Notes under the pieces: generated by a model | Told to the model about the DNA's origin: nothing | Databases searched by the model: none | Seen by the model: the letters and a program-made list of their open reading frames with translations, nothing else | Program-made: the position numbers and the translations under genes | Assembly (NCBI GenBank): GCA_047967505.1 | Contig: CM106540.1 | DNA length: 64,000 nt | Direction: 5' to 3' (one strand) | Source of the DNA: Dipteris shenzhenensis | Taxonomy: Eukaryota > Polypodiophyta > Polypodiopsida > Gleicheniales | Part shown: piece after piece, positions 33,821 to 45,574 of the stretch | Layout of the letters: every line of letters begins with the position of its first letter | Position numbering within the stretch: the stretch's first letter is position 1

Positions 33821-34976
33821 CTAACTAAGGAAGACTTGGTTTCCCAAATCTTCGTTTTTGTCGGGGATGGCTTGCGTGTTGATGTAGTAGTGCTTCAGTC
33901 GGCTCCCGTTTATTGTTGTGTTGAATTGGACTCCATCTAGTGTTTCAAGTAGCACAGCTCCGATGGGATTCATCTTTCGTACTCGGTAGGGTCCTTGACC
34001 TAGATACTTCAGTTTTCCCTTGTGTACTTTGGCATTGTATAACAGGACTAAGTCGCCTTCCTTGATGTCTTTAGCTTTCAGATTCCTATCAAACCATGCC
34101 TTTCTTCAACGTTTTTCTGTTGTCATGGCATGATAAGTGACTAGTCTTATCTCTGTATGCTTTTCCAACTGACAGAGCCTTTCTTTCAAGGACTCATGAT
34201 CACCCATGCATTCCTGTACTGCGATGCGTAGACTTGGTATTACAAATTCGAGTGGGACCATGGCTTCAAGGCTATACACCAATTGAAAATGTGTGTTCCC
34301 TATACTGACCTTGAATGTGGTTCTGTATGCCCATAAGGCTGCATTCAGTTTCTCTGCCCAATCAGAACACTGTGGTTCTACTACCTTGGTGAGGATATTG
34401 CATATGATTTTGTTTGTGGATTCTGCTAGTCCATTCCCTTGGGGGTAGTAGGGTGTGCTTTTTCTATGGATGACCATGAAGCCAGACAAGAGTTCTTGGA
34501 TTACCTCATTGACAAAATGTGTGCCTCTATCCGACACAATTTCAATGGGGCATCCGAATCAGGTGATCACATGTTCATATAAGAATCTTGCTGTGCTTTT
34601 GGCATCTGCCTTTCTGACTGCTTTAGCTTCAGCCCATTTTGTAAAGTAATCAGTGGCCACAATGATGTAGCGTACTTGTGTTCCTTTTGCTGCTGGATGT
34701 ATGGGACCCACATAGTCAATCCCCCATTTTTCAAATGGTTGTTGTGCAACAACGGTTGTTAGGGGATTGAAGTCTTTGTGTTGTGGTTTAATAGTCCGTT
34801 AGCATACATCACAGCCTTTTACATATTCATAGGCATCTACCCACAGTGTTGGCCACCAGTAGCCCCTGCGAGGAGAACTTTTCTTGCTGTGGCTTCCCCT
34901 TGGAAGTGTCCTCCTGCAATGCCTTCATGGACTTCACTCAGGATTGGCAGGATCTCATGAGGCATTACACATCTTC
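33821..34976 (-). pseudogene. Gypsy-1 integrase (broken)
   Basis: The N-terminal half (34980-34540) is readable only across frames: HEILPILSEVHEGIAGGHF is the start of the HHCC module, followed by traces of the core. The frame 34537-34106 has SDRGTHFVNEVIQELL with the second catalytic Asp and YYPQGNGLAESTNK with the catalytic Glu. The C-terminal segment (about 34100-33821) contains KEGDLVLLYNAKVHKGKLK and GPYRV, the usual GPY-type end, then a stop at 33821-33823. No chromodomain follows. It would insert the cDNA into chromosomes. Confidence 0.9.
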
Positions 34977-36776
34977 TTAATATCTGGTCCTTGCCCATCT
35001 TGTACAGTTGTCCTCTGCAATGAGTTGATAGGGTGCAGCCTTTAGAATCAATTTTCTGGCATCTACTGCTTTCATGTCAGGGGGTGGTCTTCTTGCCATC
35101 AAGTACCCAATGATATCTCCACACCATTCTGGAACAGCATCTATTTGAAATAGTGTGGCATCTGGTAAGTCATCTTCTACTCCAGTGGCTTCTTCTCCTG
35201 TCTTGACTCGAGACATGTGATCAGCAATGTAGTGTTGGGCACCTTTGTGGACCACGATTTTGAAGTTGAATTCTTGCAGCAAGAGGAGCCATCTGATTAT
35301 TCTTCCTGTGATACACGGACGGTTCACAAGATAAAGCAATTCTTGATGGTCGGTGTAGAAGACAAAATCATTTGCGAGTAGATAGTGCCAAAATTTCTTT
35401 ACACTATACACCATTGCTAGGGCTTCTCTTTCTGTGGTTGTATAGTTGATCTCTGCATCATTGAGTTGTCGACTGGCGAAGTAGACGGGGTAGTATTTCT
35501 TATGTTCACTAGGTTGACAAAGCACACTCCCAATTGCATACTTGGATCCATCAGTATGAACATGAAAATCAATATCCCAATTGGGAGATATAAGGATGGG
35601 TGCTATGATTAGGTGCCACTTTAAAAGCTCAAAGGCTTGGTCGCACTCTTCGGTCCATAAGAACTCCACTAATAATTTGTAAAGTGGTCTAGCTATCATG
35701 GCATACCGCAATATAAATCTTCTATAATAGCCGGCATGTCCCATAAAGACCTGTACACCTTTGGAATTTGTAGGAGGAGGCAATTCCATGATGATTTTGA
35801 TTTTGTCCATGTCAGTTGCAATCCCATGTTGAGAGACGATGTGTCCCAAAACAACTCCGTGGGTGACCATGAACTAGCATTTTGTTGGATTTAGGGAGAT
35901 GCCATACTCCCTGCATTTGATTAGTACTTCTTCCAGACATTTGAAGTGGTCCTGTTTGGTTGAATGGATGCACAAATCATCCAAGAACACCTATAAAAAC
36001 TTATTCAACAATGACTTGAAAGCTGTGAACATGACTCGCTGGAATGTGGCTAGGGCATTACAAAGGCCGAATGGCATGATTCTATATGCAAAAATACCCC
36101 ATTCTATAGCAAATGTTGTTTTTGATTGGTCTTGAGGAGCAATTTGCACTTGGTTATAGCCACTAAAGCCATCCAAGAAGCTATATATTTCGGATCCTGC
36201 CACCTTTTCCAACACTGTTTCTGTTAAGGGTAGGGGGTAGTGATCCCTAATTGTGGCGGCATTCACATTTTTCAAGTTTACGCATATTCTGAGCTTCTTG
36301 TTGCATTTAGGCACAATGACAATGGGTGAAACCCAATCAGTGTGCTCTATCTCGTAGATGAATCCGGCATCTAGGAGTTTTTCCAGCTCGTCATAAATCA
36401 TGGTGCCATATTTAGGATTTGTACGATAAGGTCCACATACGTTAGGGCGAGCACCTTCCCTTATAGGGATCGTGTGAACTACCACTTCTGGTGAAATTCC
36501 TTTCATCTCTTTGTATGACCATGCTAGGCAGTCACGGTATTCCATTAGGAGGTCTTTGAGTTTGATTTCATCTTCTTGACGGAGCTATTTCCCAATGAAA
36601 ACCAATTTTTCTTCCTCCCCTTCAAGGGCGAGGTTTATTGTGCGTGTTTTTGCTGGTCCCTCATAGATTGGAGTTTCTCCAATGCTATCGGTTTCTTGAA
36701 CTTCAGATTCTCTGAGTGGTCTTGGCATTGCTATTGGCGCACTGCCACTTGTATAATTCTTAAAGTATTCCGGCAC
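34977..36776 (-). pseudogene. Gypsy-1 reverse transcriptase and RNase H
   Basis: One minus frame from 36776 to 34977 with TAG stops at ~36590, 35991 and 35873. RT: GPYRTNPKYGTMIYDELEKL, SPIVIVPKCNKKLRICVN, YPLPLTETVLEKVAGSEIYS, FLDGFSGYNQVQIAPQD, MPFGLCNALATFQRVM, catalytic FLDD just after the 35991 stop, GHIVSQHGIATDMDKI. RNase H: VHTDGSKYAIGSVLCQ, YFASRQLNDAEINYTTTERE, YTDHQELLYLVNRP, ADHMSRVK. Domains are full length and conserved residues are largely present. The two TAGs lie where Gln or Arg is expected. The frame differs from gag-protease, so expression would have needed a frameshift or a separate ORF. Confidence 0.94.
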
Positions 36777-36850
36777 TTCTCGAAGATCAGCCTCTGATGG
36801 GGTTGAACTAGCCTAACATGTGTCATGTGTACTGGGTGGCATAGTTGCAT

Positions 36851-39800
36851 TTAGTAATTTGTTAGGCTCTTCTTTTCTTTCTTTTTCTGAAGTCTCTTCT
36901 TACGTTGGGAACTGTGGGGTAACTTTTCCACTGGTAAGGTGTTTCCAAGTAAGGGTTCATGTGCTGCACATACTCCTTCCAGTCCCTTAGGGGACCATTC
37001 AAGAGGTGGTGGTTTTGATTTTGAGGGAACTGCCTTTGCAAGGTACAATTCGACAATCCTTGTTTGGACTCGTTCGAATTCATTGAAGTGCTCGGCTTTG
37101 GCTTTTCTGCGATTTCCTCCGGCATCTTTCTTGTGGGATCTTCTGATGTTATTCAACTGTGGAGGTTCAACTTTTGGGAGCTCAACTGCTATTAGGGCAT
37201 GCAGAATGGCTAGGTCATTATCAAATATTTGATTTTCAATTTTAGCATTCGCAGCCTCTGTTTCAAGGTCCCAAGGAAAATCTGAGTCATCATTGGTATG
37301 GGTACCTTCTTCAGGTTCATTATCCCATTCAAGGTCAGCCATAAAGAATGGCATCTCTAGATCGATTGGTTCTTCATGTGTCGGTGGAGGATCGACCTGT
37401 AGTGCGTTAACATCTATCTGTGAGAAGATGGGGTCTAATGAATGGCAATTGTCGATGGTTGCCAAGGTCTGTATCCAGTTATTGACATTGCTTTGTGAGT
37501 CACCTGCTATGGCATGTTGTTGCAAGGGAGATGATTTGCTCGAGATTGTCGTGGAATATGTGTCATCCAATGCTCTAGGAACAATTGGTTTAATAGCTCC
37601 TGTCCCCACATTCACCCTGACTGCAGTGTCTCGATTCTGGATTGTCAATCTATCCGTTCCCCAGTCATGGAGGACTGATGCTTCCCGTAACCAAGGACGT
37701 CCCAGTAAGATTTGATAGGATTTTTTGGGGAGATCCAAGATTGTGAATTGAAGGGAAAAGCGGACTCCTACGATCTTTGTGGACACGCCATTCACTATTC
37801 CCAAGGGTTTAGCCCGTGAATCATCGGCAAGGCGTATGTTGAAATTAGCCTTTTTCATTGGTGGGAGACCCCATTCTTCATAAAGCTCCTTTGATAGGAC
37901 ATTGACACTTGCTCCACCATCCACTATGGCTTGGACTTCATTATATGCCTTGTGGATCAAAGGCACAGTGATATTGCATATGTCATCTCTCTCACCCATC
38001 CGCACAGGGATATCTTCAATGTCGTTCATAGGTTTTGCGAGTTCAATCCATCCTTTGAAACTCTCCCAGAGATTGGGACAATTCCGTAAGAGGATTCCGA
38101 TGGGGATTGACACAGGGCAACTCAGGATGCTAGAGAGTGCAGCTCCTTCAAGTTGATGTGGCGGTACATTCTATTGTGGATTCTGTTGTTGGAACAAAGG
38201 CTCAAGAACAGTATCAATACTTTGTGGGGCCAAGTCATGGATTGGGTCTTGAGCTTGTTTCTGAGCCTCAAATTGAGCTTGTTCATTTTGGATCCATTGC
38301 TGAAGTACCTGAAAATGAGCCTTCTCCACCTCTGCATTCGGGAATGGAGCTTCTTTTATTCGAGGCTCGGGAGTTGATGTGGATGAGCTCGGCTGCTCAT
38401 TGCTTGGCAGAGGTGGAGGCACTTGTGCTTTCTTTTTCAGAAGTCGCTTCGGTTGGATTGGAATGATAGGGTCCTTCGTGGCCTCTTTCTATTGGCATGT
38501 AATTACATTGATAGGTTGTGACCTTAGACTTGCCGGACCCAGACTTTGATGGTCCACCCCAATGATGCCGATGGGGATGTCAGGCTTAAACTCTGTTTGT
38601 TCTGGGATCTTATTTTTCATGGGACAATCCATACAGGCATGTCCTATGCCACAATCTCTGCAGAGTGGTTGGAAAGTGGCTGGGCTACCACGATGAGGGC
38701 ACTCTCTGATCCTATGATTTTCTCCACAACCGTAACACTTGATTGGTGCTCGAAATGTGTTGGGTCGCACTTGATTTGCATAGACTGGTATTAGACCCTC
38801 TGCACCTTCTACATAGTACACTGGGTACTCTGCTTCATACTCAAATAGCGAGTCTACTTCCTCAGCTTGTAATTGATGTATGGGAACTGCCTGAGGAGCT
38901 AGATTTGGTGCTCTTGGATACGGTCGTGGATTTGGATTCCTGAGTAGTTGTGGGACTTGTGTCCGAACGGGAACATGATTTAGCCTCGGAGCTGGGGGCG
39001 CTTGTGCAAGTGCCGGTTGCCTGTATACTGGCATGGGTGCCGCTTGGTATTGTGGTGGTCGAGGCGGATTGTTGCGCATGTTGAAGATGCAACTATTCTC
39101 ATCATGATCGCTGACGACGCAGATATGGCACCACAACCATGGTGGTGGATTTGCTTGTGCAGTGATCCTTGCTCTTAGGACTAGGCATTCATTTGCTGTA
39201 TGATTTACAAAGCAGTGGGGGCACCAGACATTTTCTCGCCGTGGATATGTTTGAGTTGGCGGCTGAGACAAGTGGATTTTTTGATCCATGGCCTGCATCA
39301 TATCTTCTTTCAGCTTCAAGGTCATGGCCTCTAGGCGATCTTCATTGGATGTTTTGGCAGCGTCCTTTGATTTACCTTTTTTCGAGCGCTTATCTCGTGT
39401 ATTTGATCTGGCATCATCACTGCTAGTGTCTGAATCTGTCATGCCATCTTCGATGTCAATGGCTGCCGCATGAGCAGCACTGAAGCTACTTATCTTTTTC
39501 ATATCCTTGCGGATTTTCTTTCGTAGACTTGCTATGAACCATGCCGTGAGGTACTTTGCATCTGGGCGTGGGTCACATTTGGCGATCAATCTCTTCATCT
39601 TTCCCAGGTATGTGCGTACATCTTCCCTCCGGCCTTGTTCGATCTTGCTGAGTTGGAGAGCGGGATCATCTTGTAGCCTCTCCGTTTGAAAGCGACATTT
39701 GAATTCGGTTTGAAGTAGGTCCCATGTGGCACGTTCTTCCACGAGAAGGTCGGGGTACCATTCTAACGCCTCATCAGTTAAGGCCATTGGAAACCAAGCC

Positions 39801-40012
39801 ACCTTGGTTTCATGGGATTGATCACCACCTGCTCGACATGCGGCATCAAAATGCTGGAGGAAGCGAGCTGGGTCTCCCCTACCATTATATTTGGGAAGTT
39901 CTAATTTTCCCAAGGGGTGTCGGCTTGATTGTTGTGATTTCATCGATTGAAGAAGTTGTCAGCCTCTGCATCGAGCTCGATATCCCCATCATGGTCATGA
40001 CGACGTCCAGCC
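36851..40012 (-). pseudogene. Gypsy-1 gag and aspartic protease
   Basis: Probable start ATG at 40012 (MAGRRHDHDGDIELDAEAD). A one-base frame change near 39950 leads into the main frame (39943-38489): LPKYNGRGDPARFLQHFD, TDEALEWYPDLL, REDVRTYLGKMKRLIAKCDP, a Ser/Asp/Lys stretch, and three Cys/His clusters (CPHCFVNHTANEC, CYGCGENHRIRECP, CRDCGIGHACMDCP). The same frame continues past TAG stops at ~38487 and ~38168 through a Pro/Gln linker into protease (38113-36851): AIVDGGASVNVLSKELYEEW and LLGRPWLREASVLHDWG. It ends in a Lys-rich tail at 36851. The GGA in place of SGA at the active site is common in plant gypsy proteases of this group. Confidence 0.93.
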
Positions 40013-40616
40013 ATGTTGGGGCGTGGAGTTAAAGGAAGTTGTTGAGTCTCGCGGGGGGATTCGGGGTAGAGGATTGGCAGGGGCAGTTGTTGCAGTGGAG
40101 TTAGTTGCGGCGGATGGGGAGAGCGTTGGAGTCGAAGTCATTGGCCGGAACGTAACTGCATGCAGATTGTGCGTGATTTGCCAAGGATGTCGCTACCCCA
40201 AGTGTGGGTGTGGAGGGGGTGTTGTTAGGAGAGTTAGAGTGGTTGTAGTTTGTGTAGGGACCGTCGTGTTAATAATGTGCCTAAGATTGTCCTATGTGTA
40301 TAGAAATGTGCTGGTGTAGACGGATTGTTAATCGGAGGTCACGGCGTGAAAATACGAGTGAATTAATGCAAAATGAGGCCCACATGGGGGCGCGAATGAA
40401 CATGTGCTAGGGATGCCGAAATGGTGTGCAATGGGCTGGAAAAATACCCTGTAACGTGGTGTTTCCGTGTGTGAAATTTGGGTTCAAACGGGGTTCAGTT
40501 TGGGTCCCAAACGGATGAGTTTCGAGGAGTTAAAGGAGGGGTAAAGTTTGCGTGTGGGGGGTCCTAATGGTGGTGTGAATGGACTTTAAGTCCAACCGAG
40601 GGGTTGAAACCAAGTT

Positions 40617-40900
40617 GATCTAGTTAGACTAACTAATCAGTTAGTCTAACCTAGCCTAGTGAGGGTTAGACTAACCATAGTCTAACTTAGTTAGTGTAAC
40701 TAACTACAGTTAAGTTAATTGAGGTTAGGTGAAACTAACCTAGTCTAGTTATCCTAACCTAACTAACCTAGCCTAACTATAGTTAAGACTAACCAAAGGT
40801 TAATACTAACCGAACCTAGGTATATTAACCTAACTATCCTGCAGTTAATATTAACCTAACTAAGACTAATGTAACCCTAGGCTAGCATTAGGTTAGGTGT
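40617..40900. repeat. CTAA/TTAG-rich self-complementary block
   Basis: Dense irregular repeats of CTAAC, GTTAG, CCTAG and AACTA in both orientations, so each strand can fold on itself. Confidence 0.8.
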
Positions 40901-41115
40901 TTAAAAAAAAATAATAATAAATTTACGGGGGGGTGGTGGATTGCGCGACGGCGGCGCTCGGGGGGGGCACTAAGAGGGGGTTCGGGGGAGAGGGGGAGAG
41001 GGGCGGCGTGGGGGAGGGGGTGCAGTGACCGGGGGCGCGGGTGAGGGGGTGGAGGGGAGAGGGGGGGTTTTGCGACGGGGGAGGGCGGGGGGCGGGGGTT
41101 GTGAGCGGGGGGCGG

Positions 41116-43580
41116 CGAGCGAGGCAGTCTATGGCCTGAGCGATGAAAACCGAGCTAGCCTCATGAAGCGATCAATGAAAACCGAGCAAGAAAAATCAAT
41201 ATATGACATTTGACTTAACCCATCACATGCATCCAACAATTAGAAAGAAGAAATAACCACAATTTGGCATAATGATTCAAGTAGTAGAATATCATGTGTA
41301 AGATGTCATAGTACTACCCATAGTCTTGCTTAATATCGATGTGATTTAAAGTAATCAAAGACCAAGTTAAAATATTACATTGACCAATATGACAAACTAA
41401 TTTCCAATTCAAAGCCTGTAAGTATTCATCATCAACAAATCAAGGATCATTTTCGTTCTGTTTGGTCATTTGATCAGCTTCTCACCACTACCCTTTCCAT
41501 TGCTACTGCTTAGCCTAGTAGATCACTACAAACACAATCTACATTGTAAATAGATCTAAACAACCAAAAAAGTCAAAGGCATGATCAATGTATGGACATT
41601 GAATGTTCTTTGATAAGAATATATTTTTATCAAATGAATTAATGTCTATTATTCCAAAGTAGATGAAACAAATAACAAGAAATCTATTTATTTTATAATG
41701 CAAGAAATCTCTTGCTAGACTATATATATTGAGTGCAATGTTTTATGCATATCCTATCAAAGATATATGCAAAACAAAAATCACTACAAACTATCAACCA
41801 CATTTAAAAATGCAAGGAGTGTCCTCGAATCATATTAGATCATATTATTAAGAACACCATGATCTATACCTATCTTCTTAAACAATGTGTATCATAATTG
41901 AATTTCACATAAGAAGCTACTGAATGCTATTCATCCTAAAGCATGGCAAGTGACTTCTACATAAATAATAGTAGAATTTGTACTTCATATTATAATAGAT
42001 ATCGCTTTAATTTGGAAAATATCACATGAGTGCATATATACATGAATCATATGGGTGTTTGAAAGGCTCAATAGTAAACTCATTACCATCCTAATCAACA
42101 AGATCCAATCGAGCTCTCTTGGCACTAGCAACCTACACAAGGGGCTCCCAACACTACCCTCAATCAAAGTATTATTATCAAAAGAGAAGCATGCATCCCA
42201 TTTGTCAAGCATTGTTTGATGAGAGGTACAATACCACATCCCATCTCCATTCATAGTATTATTTACAAAAGGATCAAATTACATTCAATGAAACTAGTGG
42301 ATCCCTTGCTTTTTATTGAAAATGCATGGTGGATGATGCTCTAGGTTCCTTATATACCTCAAGCCTGATAATGAGTCCACTAGTTACTCATTTGTTGTAT
42401 ACATAGCTTCTCAAAGATAAGTTCAATATATACAGTAAATATTGGAGGTGTATGGCCTAAATGCATCATAAAACCAAGTATATTTGATCTCTTGCATCAC
42501 ACACTGATTCAAAGGAGCTTTCTAAACAACATATCTTCTCCTTCTTATTTAGGTGACCATGTAGAATTTTATCTAGAACAACACACAATGATCCACTCCA
42601 ATAATTGCATGCAAACAGAGGTTTCATCTATTTTGGGACCATTTTGCACTGTATATTAATACTTGGTCTCTACCACCCCTCAATATTTATGATGAGATAT
42701 GGATATGACCTTGGAATAGTGCAGATGAGCTTGAGTACTACAATTTTGGTTCTTACATCATCTCGATCAGAGGTCTGTAGAAAAAGTTATGGCCTCTACA
42801 AGCGAGATTTTGGGCCTTCTAGGACCATTCTGCACCGCGTATTAATACGCGGTTTCTACCAACCCTCAAGCTTAATGTTGAAATATGAACTTCTAGTGGT
42901 GTAGATGAGCTTGATTACTACAATTTTGGTTTTTAAATAATCTCGATCGAAGGTCTGTAGCAAGAGTTATGGCCTCTGTAAGCAGAGATTCCGAGCCTTC
43001 TAGGACCATCTTTGCACAACATATTAATATCCTATCTCTACCACCCATCAAGTTCCATGTTGAAATTTGACCTTGAAGTGGTGTAGAGGATAAGGTGTAC
43101 ATGACTATGGATTCTAAGTAAATTTTTAAAAAATTGGATATCCTTAAAATAATACAAAATAATTCTCTCTAGTTTTTATTTTATTTATGATGCAAAAGGC
43201 AAAGGAAAAATGTATTTTCAGAGTCATGCGAAGTGGGGTAAAAAGAGAAGAGGTTATGAGAAAAACATAAAGAATTGAGGTCTTTTAGTGCCACTACCAT
43301 TTGTTCTAAATGAGGAATAGGTGTAAAGAAATAAAGATTCCACTCCTAGAGGCAAGAGGTAATAAAGAAAGGTAGCTACAATAGGCAATAGGAGACAAGA
43401 GAGGCACCAACAACTTTCAATAAAGATTTTATATGTTTGAGCAAAGGAGGAGGAAAGTTAGACTTTGGTTATATTGATTGAGCTTCAATTAAATTTATGA
43501 ATTGATAATGTCTCATATAATGGATGGTTTGCTCGTTTTTCATCGCTCGGTTCAATTACTTTGCTCGGTTATTTCCGCTC
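41116..43580. repeat. AT-rich island with imperfect inverted ends
   Basis: The left edge (41130-41190) has GAGCGATGAAAACCGAGC twice in degenerate form. The right edge (43530-43580) has the reverse complement, GCTCGTTTTTCATCGCTCGG, and further GCTCGGTT words. The inside is AT-rich, unlike the G-rich DNA on both sides, and contains tandem repeats at 42605-43095. It may be an inserted element or leader sequence framed by G-rich expansions. A short open frame (42254-41985, minus) has no recognisable domain. Confidence 0.5.
42605..43095. repeat. Tandem repeat, period about 181-186 bp, 2.7 units
   Basis: Landmark AGGACCAT-TGCAC occurs at 42635, 42821 and 43002. Units also share CTACAATTTTGGTT, TCTCGATC-AGGTCTGTAG and GTTATGGCCTCT. 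Units differ by ~15-20% by eye. Confidence 0.88.
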
Positions 43581-43589
43581 GCTTTTTGG

Positions 43590-44030
43590 TAATCCTCGCG
43601 GCGAGGGAGGGCGGGGGGTGGCGCGGGGGGGCGGGCGGGGGCGGCGAGGAGGGCAGGGGGTGGCATGGGGGGGAGCGGGGGGGGCTAGGGGGTGTGCGGG
43701 GGCAGCGGGGGAGGGCGAGGGGTGGCACAGGGGGAAGCAGGGGGGTTAGGGGGTGCGCGGGGGCAACGGCGGAGGGCGAGGGGTGGCACGGGGGGGAGCA
43801 GGGGGGTTAGGGGGTGCGCGGGGGCGGCGACGGCGCTGTGTGCACCGCCGCAAGGGGTGAGTGGGCGGCAGTGCTGCGGAGCATTGCCGCGGGAGGGGGG
43901 GTGGGGTGGGGCGGGGGGTGGGGGGTTAGAGAGAGGGGGCAGGCGGCGCTGCGTGCGCCGCCACGGGGCGGGGGTTGGGGGGGGCGTGGGAGGTGGGGGT
44001 TTACAGAGAGGGGGGGGTAAGGGGGAGGGG
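43590..44030. repeat. G-rich minisatellite
   Basis: Includes about three ~65 bp units with GGGGGTTAGGGGGTGCGCGGGG (split here: GGGGGTTAGG / GGGTGCGCGG) near 43685, 43746 and 43806, followed by GGGGCGG-rich sequence. Confidence 0.8.
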
Positions 44031-44910
44031 GTAAGGGGGAGAGAGAGGAGACAGTGAGAGAGAGAGAGGGGGTGGGGGAGAGAACGAGGGGGAGAGAGGA
44101 GAGAGTGAGAGAGAGAGGGGGTGGGAGAGAGAATGAGGGGGAGAGAGGAGAGAGTGAGAGAGAGAAGGGGTGGGAGAGAGAACGAGGGGGAGAGAGGAGA
44201 GAGTGAGGGGGGGAGGTGGAGAGAGAGGAGAGAGAGAGGGGAAAAAGGGAAGAGAGGAGAGAGAAAGGAAGAGAGAGAGTGAAAGGGAGGTGGTGGAGGT
44301 GGTGGGGGAGGGGGAGAGGGGGGTGGAGATGGAGGGGGAGGGGGAGAGGGGGGGGTGGAGATGAAGGGGGAGGGGGGAGGGGGAGGTGGAAATGGAGGGG
44401 GAGGGGGAGGGGGGAGGTGGTGGTGAAGGGGGAGGGGGGAGGGGGAGGTGGTGGTGAAGGGGGAGGGGGGAGAGGGAGGTGGTGGTGGAGGGGGAGGGGG
44501 AGGGGGGAGGTCGAAATGGAGATGAAGGGGGGAAATGGAGATGAAGGGGGAGGGGGAAGGGGGAGGTGGAGATGAAGGGGGAGGGGGAGGGGGGAGGTGG
44601 AAATGGAGGGGGAGGGGGAGAGGGGAGGTGGAGATGGAGGGGGAGGGGGAGGGGGGAAGGTGGTGGTGAAGGGGGAGGGGGAGGGGGGGAGGTGTAAATG
44701 GAGGGGGAGGGGGAGGGGGGAGGTGGTTGTGGAGGGGGAGGGGAAGAGGGGGAGGTGGAGATGAAGGGGGAGGGGGAGAGGGGGGGTGGAGATGAAGGGG
44801 GGAGGGGGAGGTGGAGATGGAGGGGGAGGGGGGAGGTGGTGGTGGAGATGGAGGGGGAGGGGGGAGGGGGGAGGTGGTGGAGATGGAGTGGGAGGGGGGA
44901 GGTGTAAAAA
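44030..44910. repeat. Purine tract, (G5AG5A)-like, ~0.9 kb
   Basis: Almost pure G and A on the plus strand (GGGGGAGGGGGAGG, GGTGGAGATGAAGG). In element sense this is a C/T-rich RNA leader segment. Strongly asymmetric DNA able to form triplexes or quadruplexes. Confidence 0.9.
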
Positions 44911-45554
44911 AGAACAAAAAAAAACTGAAAGACGGAAATCGAAAAAAGCAAGGAGAAGTGGTCACCTGAATGCTCTCCAAGTCTTTCTCGATGTAACGGG
45001 ATTGTTGCGGAACAATGGATGGTGGGTGGAAGGCTAGGTCATCGCTGCGAGAAGGGCTCGATGTCACTTACATTGCGAGGATAGGAGTAAGGGGGTGGTC
45101 GATGGAGAGGGAGGAGTGTCTAGCGTGGGGCTCGGAATGAAGAAGAGAATGGAGGCAAAAAGTGAAAGATGAAGAATGAGGGGGGTGAAGTAGGTTTTTA
45201 TAGGATTGGAATTTAGGTTTAGGGTTTAACCCTAAACTCTTCCCGAGCCATAACTCTTTATGGAGAGCTCGGTTTGCTTTTCTGTAAAAAGGTAAAATGA
45301 TCAAAATTGAAAGCTCTACGCATCTATGTCCACTACCTAGCCTGATTGTATATCATGTGGCTTCTATTTAAGAAATTAAGAAAATTTCTTAAGGTAGTAA
45401 CCCAAAGTGGATGTTTGGGGTTGATATGTTTGGCTAGAATTGGAAAAAAAATTTTACTCTCCTTGCCCTTCAGTGTTATGTTCGTGAAAGTTTGAAGTAG
45501 TGACTTGTTTTACACATACCTACGTATGTTTACTCACTACTTGAGACGCTAGTC

Positions 45555-45572
45555 TCCCCGGCAACGGCGCCA
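45555..45572 (-). promoter_or_regulatory. Gypsy-1 primer-binding site, tRNA-Asp type
   Basis: Minus strand TGGCGCCGTTGCCGGGGA, 18 bases complementary to the 3' end of plant tRNA-Asp, two bases inside the LTR. This PBS is typical of Tat/Athila elements. Confidence 0.95.
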
Positions 45573-45574
45573 AA

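Larger units (their letters stand above)
40013..45554 (-). other. Gypsy-1 leader, about 5.5 kb, mostly low complexity
   Basis: Between PBS and gag. From gag outward: ~600 bp of ordinary sequence; a CTAA/TTAG-rich block (40617-40900); a G-rich block (40925-41115); an AT-rich island (41116-43580) bounded by imperfect inverted repeats; a G-rich minisatellite (43590-44030); a GGGGGA/GGGAGA tract (44030-44910); then unique sequence (44911-45554). No convincing gene. Long open frames over the G-rich parts are compositional artefacts. Confidence 0.8.

Noticed and set aside
41985-42254. 89-codon minus-strand frame as a captured gene
   Set aside because: No recognisable domain, and length is within chance for this composition.
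43685-45067. 460-codon proline/serine-rich open frame on the minus strand
   Set aside because: It covers the G/A repeat tract; absence of stops follows from composition, and no domain is visible.
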